From contig JAKLJG010000009.1 in the NCBI GenBank assembly GCA_023151255.1, positions 1 through 64,000 on the forward strand: DNA of 64,000 nucleotides, given 5' to 3'. The stretch comes from Cyclobacteriaceae bacterium. Lineage in GTDB: Bacteria > Bacteroidota > Bacteroidia > Cytophagales > Cyclobacteriaceae. A model generated the notes under the pieces. That model worked only from the letters and a program-made list of their open reading frames with translations. It did not search any database and was not told the DNA's origin. The position numbers and the translations under genes are program-made. Below are positions 7,360 through 17,750 of this stretch, piece after piece. Numbering within the stretch: the stretch's first letter is position 1; every line of letters starts with the position of its first letter.

Positions 7360-10300
7360 ATGTTGAATTGGATTATTGATTTTTCCTTACGGAACAAACT
7401 CATCATACTGTTATTGGTAGCCGGGCTTATAGGCTGGGGAAGTTACTCCGTTACCCAACTGCCTATTGATGCAGTTCCGGATATTACCAACAATCAGGTT
7501 CAGATTATTACAGTGGCGCCTTCGCAATCAGCACAGGATATTGAGCGGCTGGTCACGTTTCCGGTTGAACAAACCATGGCCACCATACCGGGGATTGAGG
7601 AGATCCGCTCCTTCTCGCGATTTGGCCTCTCGGTAGTTACCATCGTTTTTACCGATCATACCGATGTATACTGGGCCAGGCAGCAGGTTAACGAGCGCCT
7701 GGTTGATGCAAAAAAACTTATACCCGAAGGTGTTGGCACCCCTGAGCTTGCTCCGGTTACTACCGGACTGGGTGAAATCTATCAATATATTCTAACTGTA
7801 AAACCCGGTTATGAATCGCGTTATAATCTGGCCGATCTGCGCACTTTACAGGATTGGATTGTGCGCAGGCAGTTGCTCGGCACAAAAGGCGTGGCCGATG
7901 TGAGTAGCTTTGGCGGCTATGTAAAACAGTATGAAATAGCGCTTGATCCTGACCGCCTGCGAAGTTTTGAAATCAGCATTCAGGATGTGTTTGCCTCCCT
8001 GGCGGCCAACAATCAGAATACCGGAGGCGCGTATATTGAAAAAAATTCAAGTGCCTACTTTATCCGCAGCGAAGGTTTAATAACCCGTACTGACGATATA
8101 AAGAATATTGTTGTTGGCAGAACAGCCACGGGCATTCCCATTCTTATCAGCCATGTGGGTGATGTTCGTTTTGGTCAGGCCATCCGATACGGAGCCATGA
8201 CCCAAAACGGTAAAGGCGAAGCTGTTGGAGCCGTTGTGATGATGCTGAAGGGCGCCAACTCATCGGAGGTAATTGCCAATGTTAAAGAGCGGATTGCAGA
8301 AATTGAAAAGAACTTGCCCGAGGGGATTGCTATTGAAGCTTTTCTGGATCGCACCAAGCTTGTTAATAATGCCATTACCACGGTTACCAAAAACCTTGCC
8401 GAAGGCGCACTCATTGTAATATTCGTTCTTGTACTTATGCTGGGTAACCTGCGGGCCGGGCTGGTGGTGGCTTCGGTTATTCCGCTAAGCATGCTGTTTG
8501 CCATAGGCATGATGACCGTTTTGGGCATATCGGGTAACCTGATGAGCCTTGGGGCCATCGACTTTGGGTTGATTGTAGATGGCGCAGTCATTATTGTTGA
8601 GGCGAGTCTTCATCACCTGGTGGCAGGTAACAGATCGTTGCGGTTAACACAGGTGGAGATGGATCGCGAAGTCGGCTCCTCAGCGAAAAGCATGATGAGC
8701 GCGGCAGCTTTCGGGCAGATTATCATTTTAATTGTTTACCTGCCTATACTATCACTGGTCGGTATTGAAGGTAAAATGTTCAAGCCCATGGCCGAAACGG
8801 TAATGCTAGCCATAACCGGTGCGTTTATCCTCTCGCTTACGTATGTACCGGTAGCGTCATCGTTGCTTTTGTCAAAAAAAATCAAAGCATCGGTTACCCT
8901 TGCCGATAAGATCATCCATACCATTCAATCAGTTTACCGGCCTGCTCTTCAATGGGCGTTGCATCACCGGCTTGCTGTTGTCATCAGCACCCTTGTCATT
9001 TTCGGGCTTTCGCTCGGCTTATTCAGTACACTCGGAGGTGAATTTTTACCCGAACTGGATGAAGGCGACTTTGCCGTTGAAACCCGCACCTTACCAGGCA
9101 GCAGCCTTACGGAAACTGTTAATGCTACACTTAAAGGCGAGCAGGTGCTGTTAAAAAATTTTCCTGAAGTAGAAAAGGTAATTGGTAAAATCGGAGCCAG
9201 CGAAATACCAACCGACCCCATGCCGCTGGAGGGTGCCGACATGATGGTGATTATGAAAGATAAATCGGAATGGGTAAGCGCATCCACCAAACACGAACTC
9301 ATTGAAAAGATGCAGCAAAAACTGGAAGAAGAGGTTCCGGGCATCTGGTTCGGATTTCAACACCCGATACAAATGCGTTTTAACGAACTGATGACGGGCG
9401 CACGACAGGATGTTGTTTTGAAAATCTATGGCGAAGATTTAGACAGACTTACAGAATATGCCGACAAGGTAAGTAAACTGGCCGGCCAGGTGGCAGGCGT
9501 TGCCGATCTGTTTGTTGAAAAAATTACCGGCCTCCCGCAAATTGTTATTCGCCTTAATCGGGAAAAAATAGCTTACTACGGACTTAGCTTTGAAGCAGTA
9601 AACATGGTAATCAACACCGCCATAGCCGGTAAAGCGGCCGGTGTTGTGTTTGAAGGTGAGCGAAGATTTGACTTGACCGTGCGGTACACACCCGAACGGA
9701 GGCAAAGTCTTGAAGACATTCGAAACGTTATCATCAATACACCTGCCGGATTACAGATACCGCTGTACGAAGTGGCGATCATCAATCTGGAAGCAGGCCC
9801 AACACAAATTCAGCGTGACGATGCCAAACGAAGAATCATAGTTGGGTTTAACGTACGTGGCCGTGATGTAGAGAGTATTGTGCATGAACTTCGAGATAAA
9901 ATTGCAGCTGAAATAAAGTTCGAAGCTGGTTACTACATTACCTATGGCGGTTCGTTTAAAAATCTGGAAGAAGCCCGCAGCCGGCTGATGATAGCTGTGC
10001 CGGTGGCATTGGCATTGATTTTTGTACTGCTATTCTTTGCGTTTAATTCCATCAAACAAAGCTTACTCATTTATACGGCTATCCCACTGTCAGCTATTGG
10101 CGGCATTATCTCGCTATGGATTCGTGATATGCCCTTTAGCATCTCTGCCGGTGTGGGCTTTATTGCGCTTTTCGGGGTATCGGTACTCAACGGCATTGTG
10201 CTGATAGCCGAGTTTAACCGGCTGAAAAAAAGCGGGTTGACTTCAACTGATGAAATTATCAGCAAAGGAACTGAGGTTCGGTTACGTCCCGTATTAATGA

Positions 10301-10494
10301 CAGCCCTTGTAGCATCACTTGGTTTTTTGCCGATGGCCTTATCACAGGGCAGCGGGGCAGAAGTTCAGCGACCATTAGCCACCGTGGTTATTGGAGGACT
10401 TGTAAGCGCTACATTTTTAACGTTAGTGGTACTCCCCTGCCTGTACTCGTTAACCGAAAAGATAAAAATCAACCGATCACGTACTTCCGTTTAA
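7360..10494 (+). CDS. czcA: CzcA/CusA-family heavy-metal efflux RND transporter, inner-membrane pump
   Basis: This 1044-residue protein is a typical HME-RND proton antiporter that expels metal ions through a tripartite complex. TM1 is at about residues 10-30, large periplasmic loops follow, and a second helix set lies near 340-500 and 860-1035. The TM4 signature is DFGLIVDGAV with Asp401, Asp407 and Glu414. These correspond to the D402/D408/E415 triad of CzcA, so divalent cations (Zn, Co, Cd, Ni) are more likely than Cu(I), whose CusA-type pumps have a different TM4. The next genes encode its outer-membrane channel and adaptor. The specificity is inferred from the motif. Confidence 0.95.
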   Translation: MLNWIIDFSLRNKLIILLLVAGLIGWGSYSVTQLPIDAVPDITNNQVQIITVAPSQSAQDIERLVTFPVEQTMATIPGIEEIRSFSRFGLSVVTIVFTDHTDVYWARQQVNERLVDAKKLIPEGVGTPELAPVTTGLGEIYQYILTVKPGYESRYNLADLRTLQDWIVRRQLLGTKGVADVSSFGGYVKQYEIALDPDRLRSFEISIQDVFASLAANNQNTGGAYIEKNSSAYFIRSEGLITRTDDIKNIVVGRTATGIPILISHVGDVRFGQAIRYGAMTQNGKGEAVGAVVMMLKGANSSEVIANVKERIAEIEKNLPEGIAIEAFLDRTKLVNNAITTVTKNLAEGALIVIFVLVLMLGNLRAGLVVASVIPLSMLFAIGMMTVLGISGNLMSLGAIDFGLIVDGAVIIVEASLHHLVAGNRSLRLTQVEMDREVGSSAKSMMSAAAFGQIIILIVYLPILSLVGIEGKMFKPMAETVMLAITGAFILSLTYVPVASSLLLSKKIKASVTLADKIIHTIQSVYRPALQWALHHRLAVVISTLVIFGLSLGLFSTLGGEFLPELDEGDFAVETRTLPGSSLTETVNATLKGEQVLLKNFPEVEKVIGKIGASEIPTDPMPLEGADMMVIMKDKSEWVSASTKHELIEKMQQKLEEEVPGIWFGFQHPIQMRFNELMTGARQDVVLKIYGEDLDRLTEYADKVSKLAGQVAGVADLFVEKITGLPQIVIRLNREKIAYYGLSFEAVNMVINTAIAGKAAGVVFEGERRFDLTVRYTPERRQSLEDIRNVIINTPAGLQIPLYEVAIINLEAGPTQIQRDDAKRRIIVGFNVRGRDVESIVHELRDKIAAEIKFEAGYYITYGGSFKNLEEARSRLMIAVPVALALIFVLLFFAFNSIKQSLLIYTAIPLSAIGGIISLWIRDMPFSISAGVGFIALFGVSVLNGIVLIAEFNRLKKSGLTSTDEIISKGTEVRLRPVLMTALVASLGFLPMALSQGSGAEVQRPLATVVIGGLVSATFLTLVVLPCLYSLTEKIKINRSRTSV

Positions 10495-10511
10495 CTGATT
10501 TTGTAGTAACC

Positions 10512-11744
10512 ATGAAAAAACTATTCATCTTCTTGTTGCTGACAGCTGCCACATCGGCAAGTAAGGCACAAACCTTTTCACTGCAACAAGCGCAGGCACA
10601 GGCCCTTCAGCATAGTCCGTTTCTTAAATCATCAGCGTTGGATGTTGAGCGGCACGTAATATTAAAGCGGGCCGCTCCGGAAATTCCAAAAGCTGATATT
10701 CAATTGTTATACGGCCAGTATAACAGCATTGAAAGGCATGATAACAATATTACCATAACACAAACCCTGCCCTTTCCAACAACAATTGCCAGGCAGGTCC
10801 AGCATGCGCAGGCTTTACAAACTTCGGCAGAGTACCGCTATGAAATGACGCGGCAAGAATTACTTTATGAAGTTAAACGTACTTTTTTCGAATTGCTGTA
10901 CCTGAAAAGACGAATAAAGATGTTGCAAACACAGGACAGCCTCTTACAAGTTTTAGCCGCTACCAGTGCGCAACGTTACAAGGTCGGAGACGTTACTTTG
11001 CTTGACAAAACATCAGCCGAAACACAACGGGGTGATGCGCATAACCAGATGCAACAGGCTGAAAAGGATTACCAAATTACCTTGCATCGGCTGGCTGCCT
11101 TACTTAACACACCGATAGCAGAAATAGCCGGGGAGTTATATGAACTAGCTCCGGTAATTACCGATACCATTCAACTTCAGCAAAACCCTGCGTTGAAGCA
11201 CAGCCATCAGCAAGTGGAAGTCGCCCACCGGTGGAAAAACCTTCAACAATCCGCCATGCTTCCTGATATACGGATAGGATACTTCAGCCAAACACTTATG
11301 GGGCCGCAAACGGTGAATGGTGTTGAAACTGTATTTGGATCGGATAAGCGATTTAATGGCTTTCAGATTGGATTAGCCGTGCCATTGTGGTTTTTTAACT
11401 GGACGGCCTCGGCCGAAGCAGCACGCTTGTCAAAACAGATAGCCAGGCAGAATGCAGATCAAACGAAACTTGAACTTACCGGCAGGTGGCACCAAACCGT
11501 TGGCGAAATGCAAAAAGCTCAGAACAATTTAGCGTACTATAAAGAACAGGCACTACCCAATGTTCAATTATTAGTGAATCAAAATGTGCGGTCTTACCAA
11601 ACCGGTGAAATAACCTATACCACTTTTCTAATCAACGCCCAGCAGGCCCTACGCATACAAGAAGCCTACCTGCAAGCCGTAAATACATGGAATCAAAGCA
11701 TTATTAATTATGAATTTATAACCGGATCCATCAATGAAAACTAA
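10512..11744 (+). CDS. TolC-family outer-membrane efflux channel (CzcC/CusC role)
   Basis: A 410-residue protein with a signal peptide (MKKLFIFLLLTAATSASKAQ). The body has two long helical hairpins typical of outer membrane efflux proteins (OEP), with alternating A/Q/L-rich helices at about 60-215 and 265-405. It starts 17 bp after the pump gene and overlaps the adaptor gene by 11 bp. It should form the trimeric outer-membrane exit duct of the CzcA pump. The family is confidently recognised, though sequence identity within it is always low. Confidence 0.92.
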   Translation: MKKLFIFLLLTAATSASKAQTFSLQQAQAQALQHSPFLKSSALDVERHVILKRAAPEIPKADIQLLYGQYNSIERHDNNITITQTLPFPTTIARQVQHAQALQTSAEYRYEMTRQELLYEVKRTFFELLYLKRRIKMLQTQDSLLQVLAATSAQRYKVGDVTLLDKTSAETQRGDAHNQMQQAEKDYQITLHRLAALLNTPIAEIAGELYELAPVITDTIQLQQNPALKHSHQQVEVAHRWKNLQQSAMLPDIRIGYFSQTLMGPQTVNGVETVFGSDKRFNGFQIGLAVPLWFFNWTASAEAARLSKQIARQNADQTKLELTGRWHQTVGEMQKAQNNLAYYKEQALPNVQLLVNQNVRSYQTGEITYTTFLINAQQALRIQEAYLQAVNTWNQSIINYEFITGSINEN

Positions 11745-12873
11745 CCGAATCATAAATCCTCTTTTCTTAAGTACCGTTTTGTTAGTCGTTGCCGGATGTA
11801 AACAACCACAGCCGGCCGATAGCGCACTGCCGGCTGAAGTCAACACAATAACCCTGTCAGCCGACCAGCAGCAAAAAGCCGGCATTGAACTAGGCCTACC
11901 CGAAACCAGGGTGGTTAGCAAAATAATCAAGGCCAACGGCATGCTTGATGTACCCCCGCAAAGCATGGTAACAATTGCCGCGCCCATGGGTGGTTTTGTA
12001 CGGAAGACCAGCCTGCTGCAAGGCATGCGGGTAAAAAAAGGCGATGTGTTGGCGGAGCTCTATCACCAGGATTATATCCAGCTTCAACAGGATTACCTCA
12101 ATACCAAAAGTCAATTGGATTTTTTAAAAGCCGAGTATGAGCGACAACTGGAATTAGCTAACGAGAGCATCAATACCCAGAAAGCTTTGCAACGGGCACA
12201 GGCCGATTACCGGGCCGCTGAAATTAACCTGCAGGCGTTGACAGCGCGACTTGACCTATTAAACATTTCAACTCAACAACTTGCCGAAAGAGGAATTCAA
12301 AACTCGATTTTTCTGTATGCGCCAATAAACGGATATGTTACCGAGGTAAATGTTAACCCAGGGAAATTCGTTAACCCAACCGATGTTCTCTTTAAAATCA
12401 TTAATCCCGAGCATCTACATGTTGAGTTATATGTTTTTGAAAACGATCTGCCGGGTCTGCGAGTAGAGCAACGGGTAACTTTTTCATTAGTTAATGAAAG
12501 TGCGGTAAGGCATGCCACCATTTACCTGATCGGAAAAGAAATCAGCCCGGAACGCACGGTACGCATCCATTGCCACATGGATAAGGACTACCCGGAGTTG
12601 ATTCCGGGGCTTTACCTGAAGGCATTCATTGAAACAGCATCGCATCAGGCCACCGTGCTTCCGGAAGAAGCCGTTTTGACCATCGAAGCAAAGCACTTTG
12701 TTTTTGTAGCATCGGATGCGACAACATTTAAATTAATGGAAGTTCAAACCGGTGACTCGGATGCAGGATTTATAGAAATTTTACAGCCCGAACAATTTAC
12801 CCAATCCCAACAGGTTGTTATTAAGGGTACCTACACCCTGCTGTCTCTGCTGAAAAACACCGATGAGGAGTAA
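11734..12873 (+). CDS. czcB: Efflux RND periplasmic adaptor subunit (CzcB/CusB role), lipoprotein
   Basis: A 379-residue membrane fusion protein. The N-terminus ends in a lipobox-like VVAGC at about residues 18-22, so it is probably a lipoprotein. Then come a barrel-sandwich half (MVTIAAPMGGFVRK), an alpha-hairpin at about 115-180, the second lipoyl half (IFLYAPINGYVTEV) and beta-barrel and membrane-proximal domains. It links the inner-membrane pump to the TolC channel. The 11-bp overlap with the channel gene supports translational coupling. The order A-C-B is common in Bacteroidota. Confidence 0.93.
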   Translation: MKTNRIINPLFLSTVLLVVAGCKQPQPADSALPAEVNTITLSADQQQKAGIELGLPETRVVSKIIKANGMLDVPPQSMVTIAAPMGGFVRKTSLLQGMRVKKGDVLAELYHQDYIQLQQDYLNTKSQLDFLKAEYERQLELANESINTQKALQRAQADYRAAEINLQALTARLDLLNISTQQLAERGIQNSIFLYAPINGYVTEVNVNPGKFVNPTDVLFKIINPEHLHVELYVFENDLPGLRVEQRVTFSLVNESAVRHATIYLIGKEISPERTVRIHCHMDKDYPELIPGLYLKAFIETASHQATVLPEEAVLTIEAKHFVFVASDATTFKLMEVQTGDSDAGFIEILQPEQFTQSQQVVIKGTYTLLSLLKNTDEE

Positions 12874-12885
12874 AGGATAATTTGC

Positions 12886-12893
12886 TACTTTTG
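12886..12893 (+). promoter_or_regulatory. Bacteroidota -7 element before the T9SS-exported protein
   Basis: TACTTTTG matches TAnnTTTG exactly and lies 23 bp before the ATG at 12916. No TTTG is found at the right distance for a -33 element, so this is a half-site call. Confidence 0.4.
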
Positions 12894-12915
12894 TCTTTAA
12901 GCCGCGTTGAATTGT

Positions 12916-15900
12916 ATGCAAACTATGGGTAAAATCAGCGTTAATAACCCTTCGTTATCCGCTATCCTTATCCTCTTAGTTTGTTTGTATAACACGGTTG
13001 CTTACGGACAAGCCAGCGTAGTTACCGGATCGGTTTCCAATTCAAAAACAAATTACTCACCGGGTGTTGGCAATAACCGGCTGATTGTTGTGGCTGTCTC
13101 CAACGAGAACAACAATGCAGTACGTACAGTAAGCAGCATTACCTGGGGCGGACAGAACCTGACCTTTGCTGAAGCACGAACCAACGCGGGTACGGGCGGC
13201 AACGACCTGCGCACAGAAATCTGGTACCTTGATGAAGCAGGTATCAATGCGGCTACAGGTTTTTGCAATGATTTTGTTGTTACCTGGAGCGGTGCTACCA
13301 CCGAAGCCTTTACTGTAGTTACATTAAAAGATGTTGACCAGACAACCCCCGTGGCTGCTACTGGTACGGGGTCACCCGCAGGTGGCGGTACAACTGTAAC
13401 TACTGCTTCAATGGCTGCCGGGGTAAACGACCTGTCATTTTATGCTTCAGCAACCCGTGCCAACAGTGCAACCCACACACCCGCTATCGGTTATACCGAA
13501 CTGAGCGATCAGGTGGTTGTCGGTACAGAAACCACCTCGCTGGCAACAGCCTATAAATCAATTACAGCGGCCGGTACTGAAACGCCTACAGCCACATGGA
13601 GTGCATCGGCACAATTGGTTATTGCCGGAGTGGTCTTTAATGGCTTAACACAATCCGGAGGAATAACCTATTACTCGCGCAATGCCACACTTGGTGGTAA
13701 CTGGAACAGTAATACGTCATGGACGACCAATGCTGATGGCTCGGGCGGCCCGCTTGCTGCAGGCGTATGGCCCAGACGATTTGATAACGTGGTAATTCTG
13801 AGTGGTCATACAATCACTATAGATGCAATCGATGACAATAAAAGTTGTGGCGTTTCGCCTGACGGACTCAGCCGCAGCAATGTAGGTCCATTCGTTTCCT
13901 CTAACGTTGCTATGTTTTATCATACCGGTGACATTACAATTTCCGGAACACTCAATGTAACTGGTATTGAAATGATGGTTGAAGGGCACACCCGTATTCT
14001 AACGGGAGGAGCATTTACGTTAGCTTCGAACCTGGTTAACGTTGGTTTTTTGGAAGCCGATGCAGGTTCTACGTTAAGCAGCCTTGATGACTTGGTTGTA
14101 ACAGGCAATAGCAACACCATCATTAACACCAACTCCACCTCTACTGATGACCTGGTTATTGACCATACCGATGCCACCATTTGCGGCAGCGGAACAGCTA
14201 CTCTGCAGAATGGTGCCGGCAGTCAGATTACCTATACCAATGGCGCAACGGTGGCGCAAATTTGTACATCATTTACCGTAGTTTGTACCGGTGTGGGTTG
14301 TACGGGCTTTCCGGTTACCGGAACTGGAACAGTTTTCGGTAACCGCGGACCTGGTGGCGTGTTTAATACAACGGGTACCAGTAACCTTACGTTGTGGCTT
14401 AATGCTTCAACCATCAGCCAAGCTGATAATGCCAACGTAACTTCGTGGGCCGATCAATCCGGTTACGGCAATACCGCCAATGCAGTAGGAGGCAATGAAC
14501 CTGTTTTTCGAACTAGTATTATTAATACGAACCCTACGGTACGGTTTACGGCCGCCAATACCGATTATTTGCGCGTAGCCGATGCCGCTTCCTTAAGACC
14601 AAACAATATTTCAATATTCGTTGCAGGGATGTACACATCTGCTGCATCCCAGTGGGCACCATTTATTATTAAGGCGACTAATTATACATGGGCAGATGGG
14701 TATGCCATAACACGTAATGACACAGATAACTCCGTTCGTGGTTATGTAACAAGCTGGAATGCCAATTTTATCAATTCAACTCTTGCAACGAGCACTTTTA
14801 CCCTTATTAACATGGTTTATGATAACATAAACGTGCAAACTTTTTATAACGGAACTTCGCAGGGAACTGACCCCTTTACATCAAACATCACCAATAGCAC
14901 AAATTTTCTATATGTAGGGATAAGTCCGAACGATGCCGGTACGGGTGTGCGGCAACCGTTTGATGGGGATATTTCGGAAATTGTACTTATCAACCGCAAT
15001 GTTTCCCTCATTGAACGTATTCTCATTCAAAATTACATGGCTGCCAAATACGGCCTGGCGTTGGGTGCCGATGATGTGTACACCATGGATAACCCCGCCA
15101 ATGGCAATTTTGATTTTGATGTGGCCGGTGTGGGACAAGCTAGTAATGGATCACGGCATGTTGATGCCCGCGGAACCGGTGTTGTTCGGATGGTGGTTCA
15201 AAGTCCCGGCTCACTTTTTAATAACACGTTCTTGCTGTGGGGCCACAATAACGCCAGCATGACCAGCAACTTTACAGATATTGACGGAACCGTAATTGTG
15301 GAACGCTTAAACCGCGTGTGGCGGGTGAGCGAAATTGGCGATGTGGGCAATGTGTCCATCTCCTTCGATATCAGTAGTCTTCCGGGTAGCCCAATCGGTT
15401 CTGATTTGCGTTTACTCATTGACCGCGATGGCGATGGCTTTGCCGATAACGATGTTACGCCCATTGGTGGAGGGACGCTTGACGGCAGTACGGTAACGTT
15501 TAATGGCATCAACCTGCAAAATGGCGATCGCTTTACATTGGGAAATACCAACCTCGCAGCTCCCCTGCCGGTTGAACTGGTTTACTTCCGCGCAAAAGCT
15601 AACGGTAGTACCGTTGACCTGACCTGGCAGACGGCTACAGAAATTAACAACGATTATTTTACCATAGAACGCTCAATTGATGCTGGCGAATGGACCACGC
15701 TGATGACTGTACCCGGTAAAGGCAACTCATCTGTTCGCACTGATTATGCCGTGGTTGATGAAAACCCGCTTGAGGGTGTAAACTATTACCGCTTAAGGCA
15801 AACCGATTTTGATGGCACCTATACCTATTCTGAAGTAGTATCGGTTGTTGTTGAAATGATGGAGAGCGTTCAGGTTTTCCCCAATCCGGCCCGCGAATCG

Positions 15901-16104
15901 TTTACTGTTAAAGCTTCATTTGAGCTCAATGAAACGCGTCTTCGTTTATTTGATCAACTAGGAAAATCCGTTAGCGTTTCAACACAACCAGGCGATAACC
16001 GCAACCAGCTTGTGGTTGACAGCAACTCACTTACTCCCGGGTTGTACATTCTGCAGGTTACCAACGGCCGTGTGGTGCGAACGGTACGGGTTGTTATCAG
16101 GTAA
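12916..16104 (+). CDS. T9SS-secreted multidomain surface protein with LamG-like domain
   Basis: About 1062 residues from the ATG at 12916; a TTG nine bases upstream and a second ATG at 12925 are alternatives. A signal peptide ends near AYGQA. Regions in order: a beta-rich domain (about 25-245); a G8/beta-helix-like part (about 255-480, WNSNTSW and HTITIDA); a concanavalin/LamG-like part (about 490-710, LTLWLNA, SWADQSGYGN and FDGDISEI); a DUF8202-like stretch (about 715-890); an FN3-like piece with DLTWQTATEINNDYF; and the C-terminal T9SS type A domain with VQVFPNPA and TPGLYILQV. It should be exported by Sec and then placed on or outside the surface by T9SS. The ligand is unknown; a carbohydrate or adhesion role is inferred. 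Confidence 0.88.
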   Translation: MQTMGKISVNNPSLSAILILLVCLYNTVAYGQASVVTGSVSNSKTNYSPGVGNNRLIVVAVSNENNNAVRTVSSITWGGQNLTFAEARTNAGTGGNDLRTEIWYLDEAGINAATGFCNDFVVTWSGATTEAFTVVTLKDVDQTTPVAATGTGSPAGGGTTVTTASMAAGVNDLSFYASATRANSATHTPAIGYTELSDQVVVGTETTSLATAYKSITAAGTETPTATWSASAQLVIAGVVFNGLTQSGGITYYSRNATLGGNWNSNTSWTTNADGSGGPLAAGVWPRRFDNVVILSGHTITIDAIDDNKSCGVSPDGLSRSNVGPFVSSNVAMFYHTGDITISGTLNVTGIEMMVEGHTRILTGGAFTLASNLVNVGFLEADAGSTLSSLDDLVVTGNSNTIINTNSTSTDDLVIDHTDATICGSGTATLQNGAGSQITYTNGATVAQICTSFTVVCTGVGCTGFPVTGTGTVFGNRGPGGVFNTTGTSNLTLWLNASTISQADNANVTSWADQSGYGNTANAVGGNEPVFRTSIINTNPTVRFTAANTDYLRVADAASLRPNNISIFVAGMYTSAASQWAPFIIKATNYTWADGYAITRNDTDNSVRGYVTSWNANFINSTLATSTFTLINMVYDNINVQTFYNGTSQGTDPFTSNITNSTNFLYVGISPNDAGTGVRQPFDGDISEIVLINRNVSLIERILIQNYMAAKYGLALGADDVYTMDNPANGNFDFDVAGVGQASNGSRHVDARGTGVVRMVVQSPGSLFNNTFLLWGHNNASMTSNFTDIDGTVIVERLNRVWRVSEIGDVGNVSISFDISSLPGSPIGSDLRLLIDRDGDGFADNDVTPIGGGTLDGSTVTFNGINLQNGDRFTLGNTNLAAPLPVELVYFRAKANGSTVDLTWQTATEINNDYFTIERSIDAGEWTTLMTVPGKGNSSVRTDYAVVDENPLEGVNYYRLRQTDFDGTYTYSEVVSVVVEMMESVQVFPNPARESFTVKASFELNETRLRLFDQLGKSVSVSTQPGDNRNQLVVDSNSLTPGLYILQVTNGRVVRTVRVVIR

Positions 16105-16109
16105 CTTTA

Positions 16110-16862
16110 TCAGGCCTTGCGGCACTCCACCAGCCAATCCCACGGATATGGCGCCTTCATCCATTTTGGTGGCTCGCTGAATTCAGAATTCCAATCGTAC
16201 TCAACCTTGTTCAGGCTGATGATTTTCAGTCCGGCCAATGGAAAAATAACCTGGAGTTCTTCAGCTAAGTAATGCTTGGTAGTTACTCCGTTAATTTTAA
16301 GCAAGCCCTGCAATAAATCGGTTTTACTAACCTCAAAACCACTCAGTTCATCCTGATCAATCTGAGCCGGTAATGTTCCTTCCTTTTTATTCCAGTCGAT
16401 AAGCCGCCAGGCGGAAAACAGGTATGATTCCATGGACGGCAGAATGATTACTGCCGAGCCACCTCTGCGGAGTGCCCGATTTACATTCTTCAGCATGGCA
16501 ATGTTTTTTTCGGGCTCAGGCAGCATTATCACGTTACAGCAGAATACAAAGTCAACCCGGGGAAGTTTTACAGAAGGATTAGCAAGATCAGCCTGTACGC
16601 AGGATACATTTTTATAAAGTCTGTTTTTAGCCAGGGTCAATAACCCATCGGCTATATCCATTGCGGTAAGTTTCTTAAAACGTGGGGCCAAATACGGGAA
16701 AGCCTTTCCATTGCCGCAACCGAAATCAAGAGCATGTTTATTCCGGCTTCTGTACTTACTGAAGAACCGGGACAAAATCCTGTTTCTGTCGGACTTAAAT
16801 ACATCAAAAATTTCCTCGTTATAGGTCGGAGCGATTTTGTTCCAGTGTTTTTGCTCGTTCAT
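16110..16862 (-). CDS. Class I SAM-dependent methyltransferase
   Basis: About 250 residues from the ATG at 16862 (MNEQKHWNKIAPTYNEE). A longer in-frame start exists upstream but would run into the preceding gene, so it is not chosen. Motif I is ALDFGCGNGKAFPYL, followed by KKLTAMDIADG (motif II region) and DFVFCCNVIMLPEPEKN (post-motif III). This is the fold of UbiE/BioC-like methyltransferases. The substrate is not evident. It follows the DUF2834-type gene by 16 bp on the same strand and ends 5 bp from the convergent T9SS gene. Confidence 0.85.
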   Translation of the reverse strand: MNEQKHWNKIAPTYNEEIFDVFKSDRNRILSRFFSKYRSRNKHALDFGCGNGKAFPYLAPRFKKLTAMDIADGLLTLAKNRLYKNVSCVQADLANPSVKLPRVDFVFCCNVIMLPEPEKNIAMLKNVNRALRRGGSAVIILPSMESYLFSAWRLIDWNKKEGTLPAQIDQDELSGFEVSKTDLLQGLLKINGVTTKHYLAEELQVIFPLAGLKIISLNKVEYDWNSEFSEPPKWMKAPYPWDWLVECRKA

Positions 16863-16878
16863 GTAATGTGCTGCAAAT

Positions 16879-17199
16879 CTACTTTGCTTTTTCACGAAGG
16901 TATAAAAACAGCGGAAAGGTACCGGCCATGCCAAAAAGCATGGTGAGCACCCAGATAACCCACACATTTTTTATACCCTGGCGCTTCGCTTCGTGGTACG
17001 TCCAGAAAAAGAAGATAAACACAACAACAAGAAGGTCAACAATAAATGCGGTGGCAATCCGGTTACCAAACATGCCGTTGATGGTTGCTGCCGGATCAAG
17101 CCAAAGCAAAACATTGCCGGTTTCAACCGACTCAATAGCCACAAAAATATTTGGGGCAATAAACCCGATTATGGAAAGAATTAGGTAAATCAATTTCAT
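16879..17199 (-). CDS. DUF2834-type small membrane protein
   Basis: A 106-residue protein with three clear hydrophobic helices (about 3-22, 44-68 and 78-100) and a basic C-terminus. The second helix region ends VFIFFFWTYHEAKRQG, a pattern typical of the DUF2834 family. It is an inner-membrane protein with no known function. It precedes the methyltransferase by 16 bp, so they are probably co-transcribed. Confidence 0.75.
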   Translation of the reverse strand: MKLIYLILSIIGFIAPNIFVAIESVETGNVLLWLDPAATINGMFGNRIATAFIVDLLVVVFIFFFWTYHEAKRQGIKNVWVIWVLTMLFGMAGTFPLFLYLREKAK

Positions 17200-17324
17200 A
17201 AACTACGCTTATGTACTGCTTGCAAAATACTATTACTTATGGATTTATCGCAAATCTTAGCATGGGTTGCTGAGTAAATCCCGGTAATTGCCGTAAATTA
17301 GTGAGGCCAACCAATTCAATTGCT

Positions 17325-17741
17325 ATGACTATAAAAAGAAAAGCCACAGCCGTGTGGAACGGATCCGGAAAGGAAGGATCAGGTTACCTGAGTACACAAA
17401 GTACAGTACTTCACAAAACGCAATATTCATTTAGTTCCCGATTCGAAAGCGGCATCGGTACCAATCCTGAAGAACTTGTTGCTGCAGCCCATGCCGGGTG
17501 TTTTACGATGAAGCTGAGTTTTGTGCTCGGTGAAGCAGGTTTTACTCCGGAAGAGCTTAAAACTGATTGCATCATTACACTTGACAGTGGTGCAGTTACC
17601 CTGTCGCACCTGGCACTCCAGGCAAAAGTACCTGGCATCAGCAAAGAAAAGTTTGATGAATGCGTCAAAAATGCCGAAGTAAACTGCCCGATTTCAAAAC
17701 TGCTTAAAACGGCTATTGCCGTTGAGGCCCGATTGATCTAA
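17325..17741 (+). CDS. osmC: OsmC-family peroxiredoxin
   Basis: About 138 residues from the ATG at 17325; a GTG at 17301 is in frame but less likely. The start MTIKRKATAVWNGSGKEG, the motif NPEELVAAAHAGCFTMKLS with the first active Cys, and the later NAEVNCPISKLL with the second Cys are the hallmarks of OsmC. The family reduces organic hydroperoxides in the cytoplasm through a pair of cysteines. The stop is 9 bp before the acyl-CoA oxidase-like gene, so the two may share a transcript. Confidence 0.93.
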   Translation: MTIKRKATAVWNGSGKEGSGYLSTQSTVLHKTQYSFSSRFESGIGTNPEELVAAAHAGCFTMKLSFVLGEAGFTPEELKTDCIITLDSGAVTLSHLALQAKVPGISKEKFDECVKNAEVNCPISKLLKTAIAVEARLI

Positions 17742-17750
17742 ATCCGTACA

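Noticed and set aside
16863-16967. Longer methyltransferase start at 16967
   Set aside because: The extra 35 residues (MCGLSGCSPCF...) are not family-like and would overlap the DUF2834-type gene by 89 bp.
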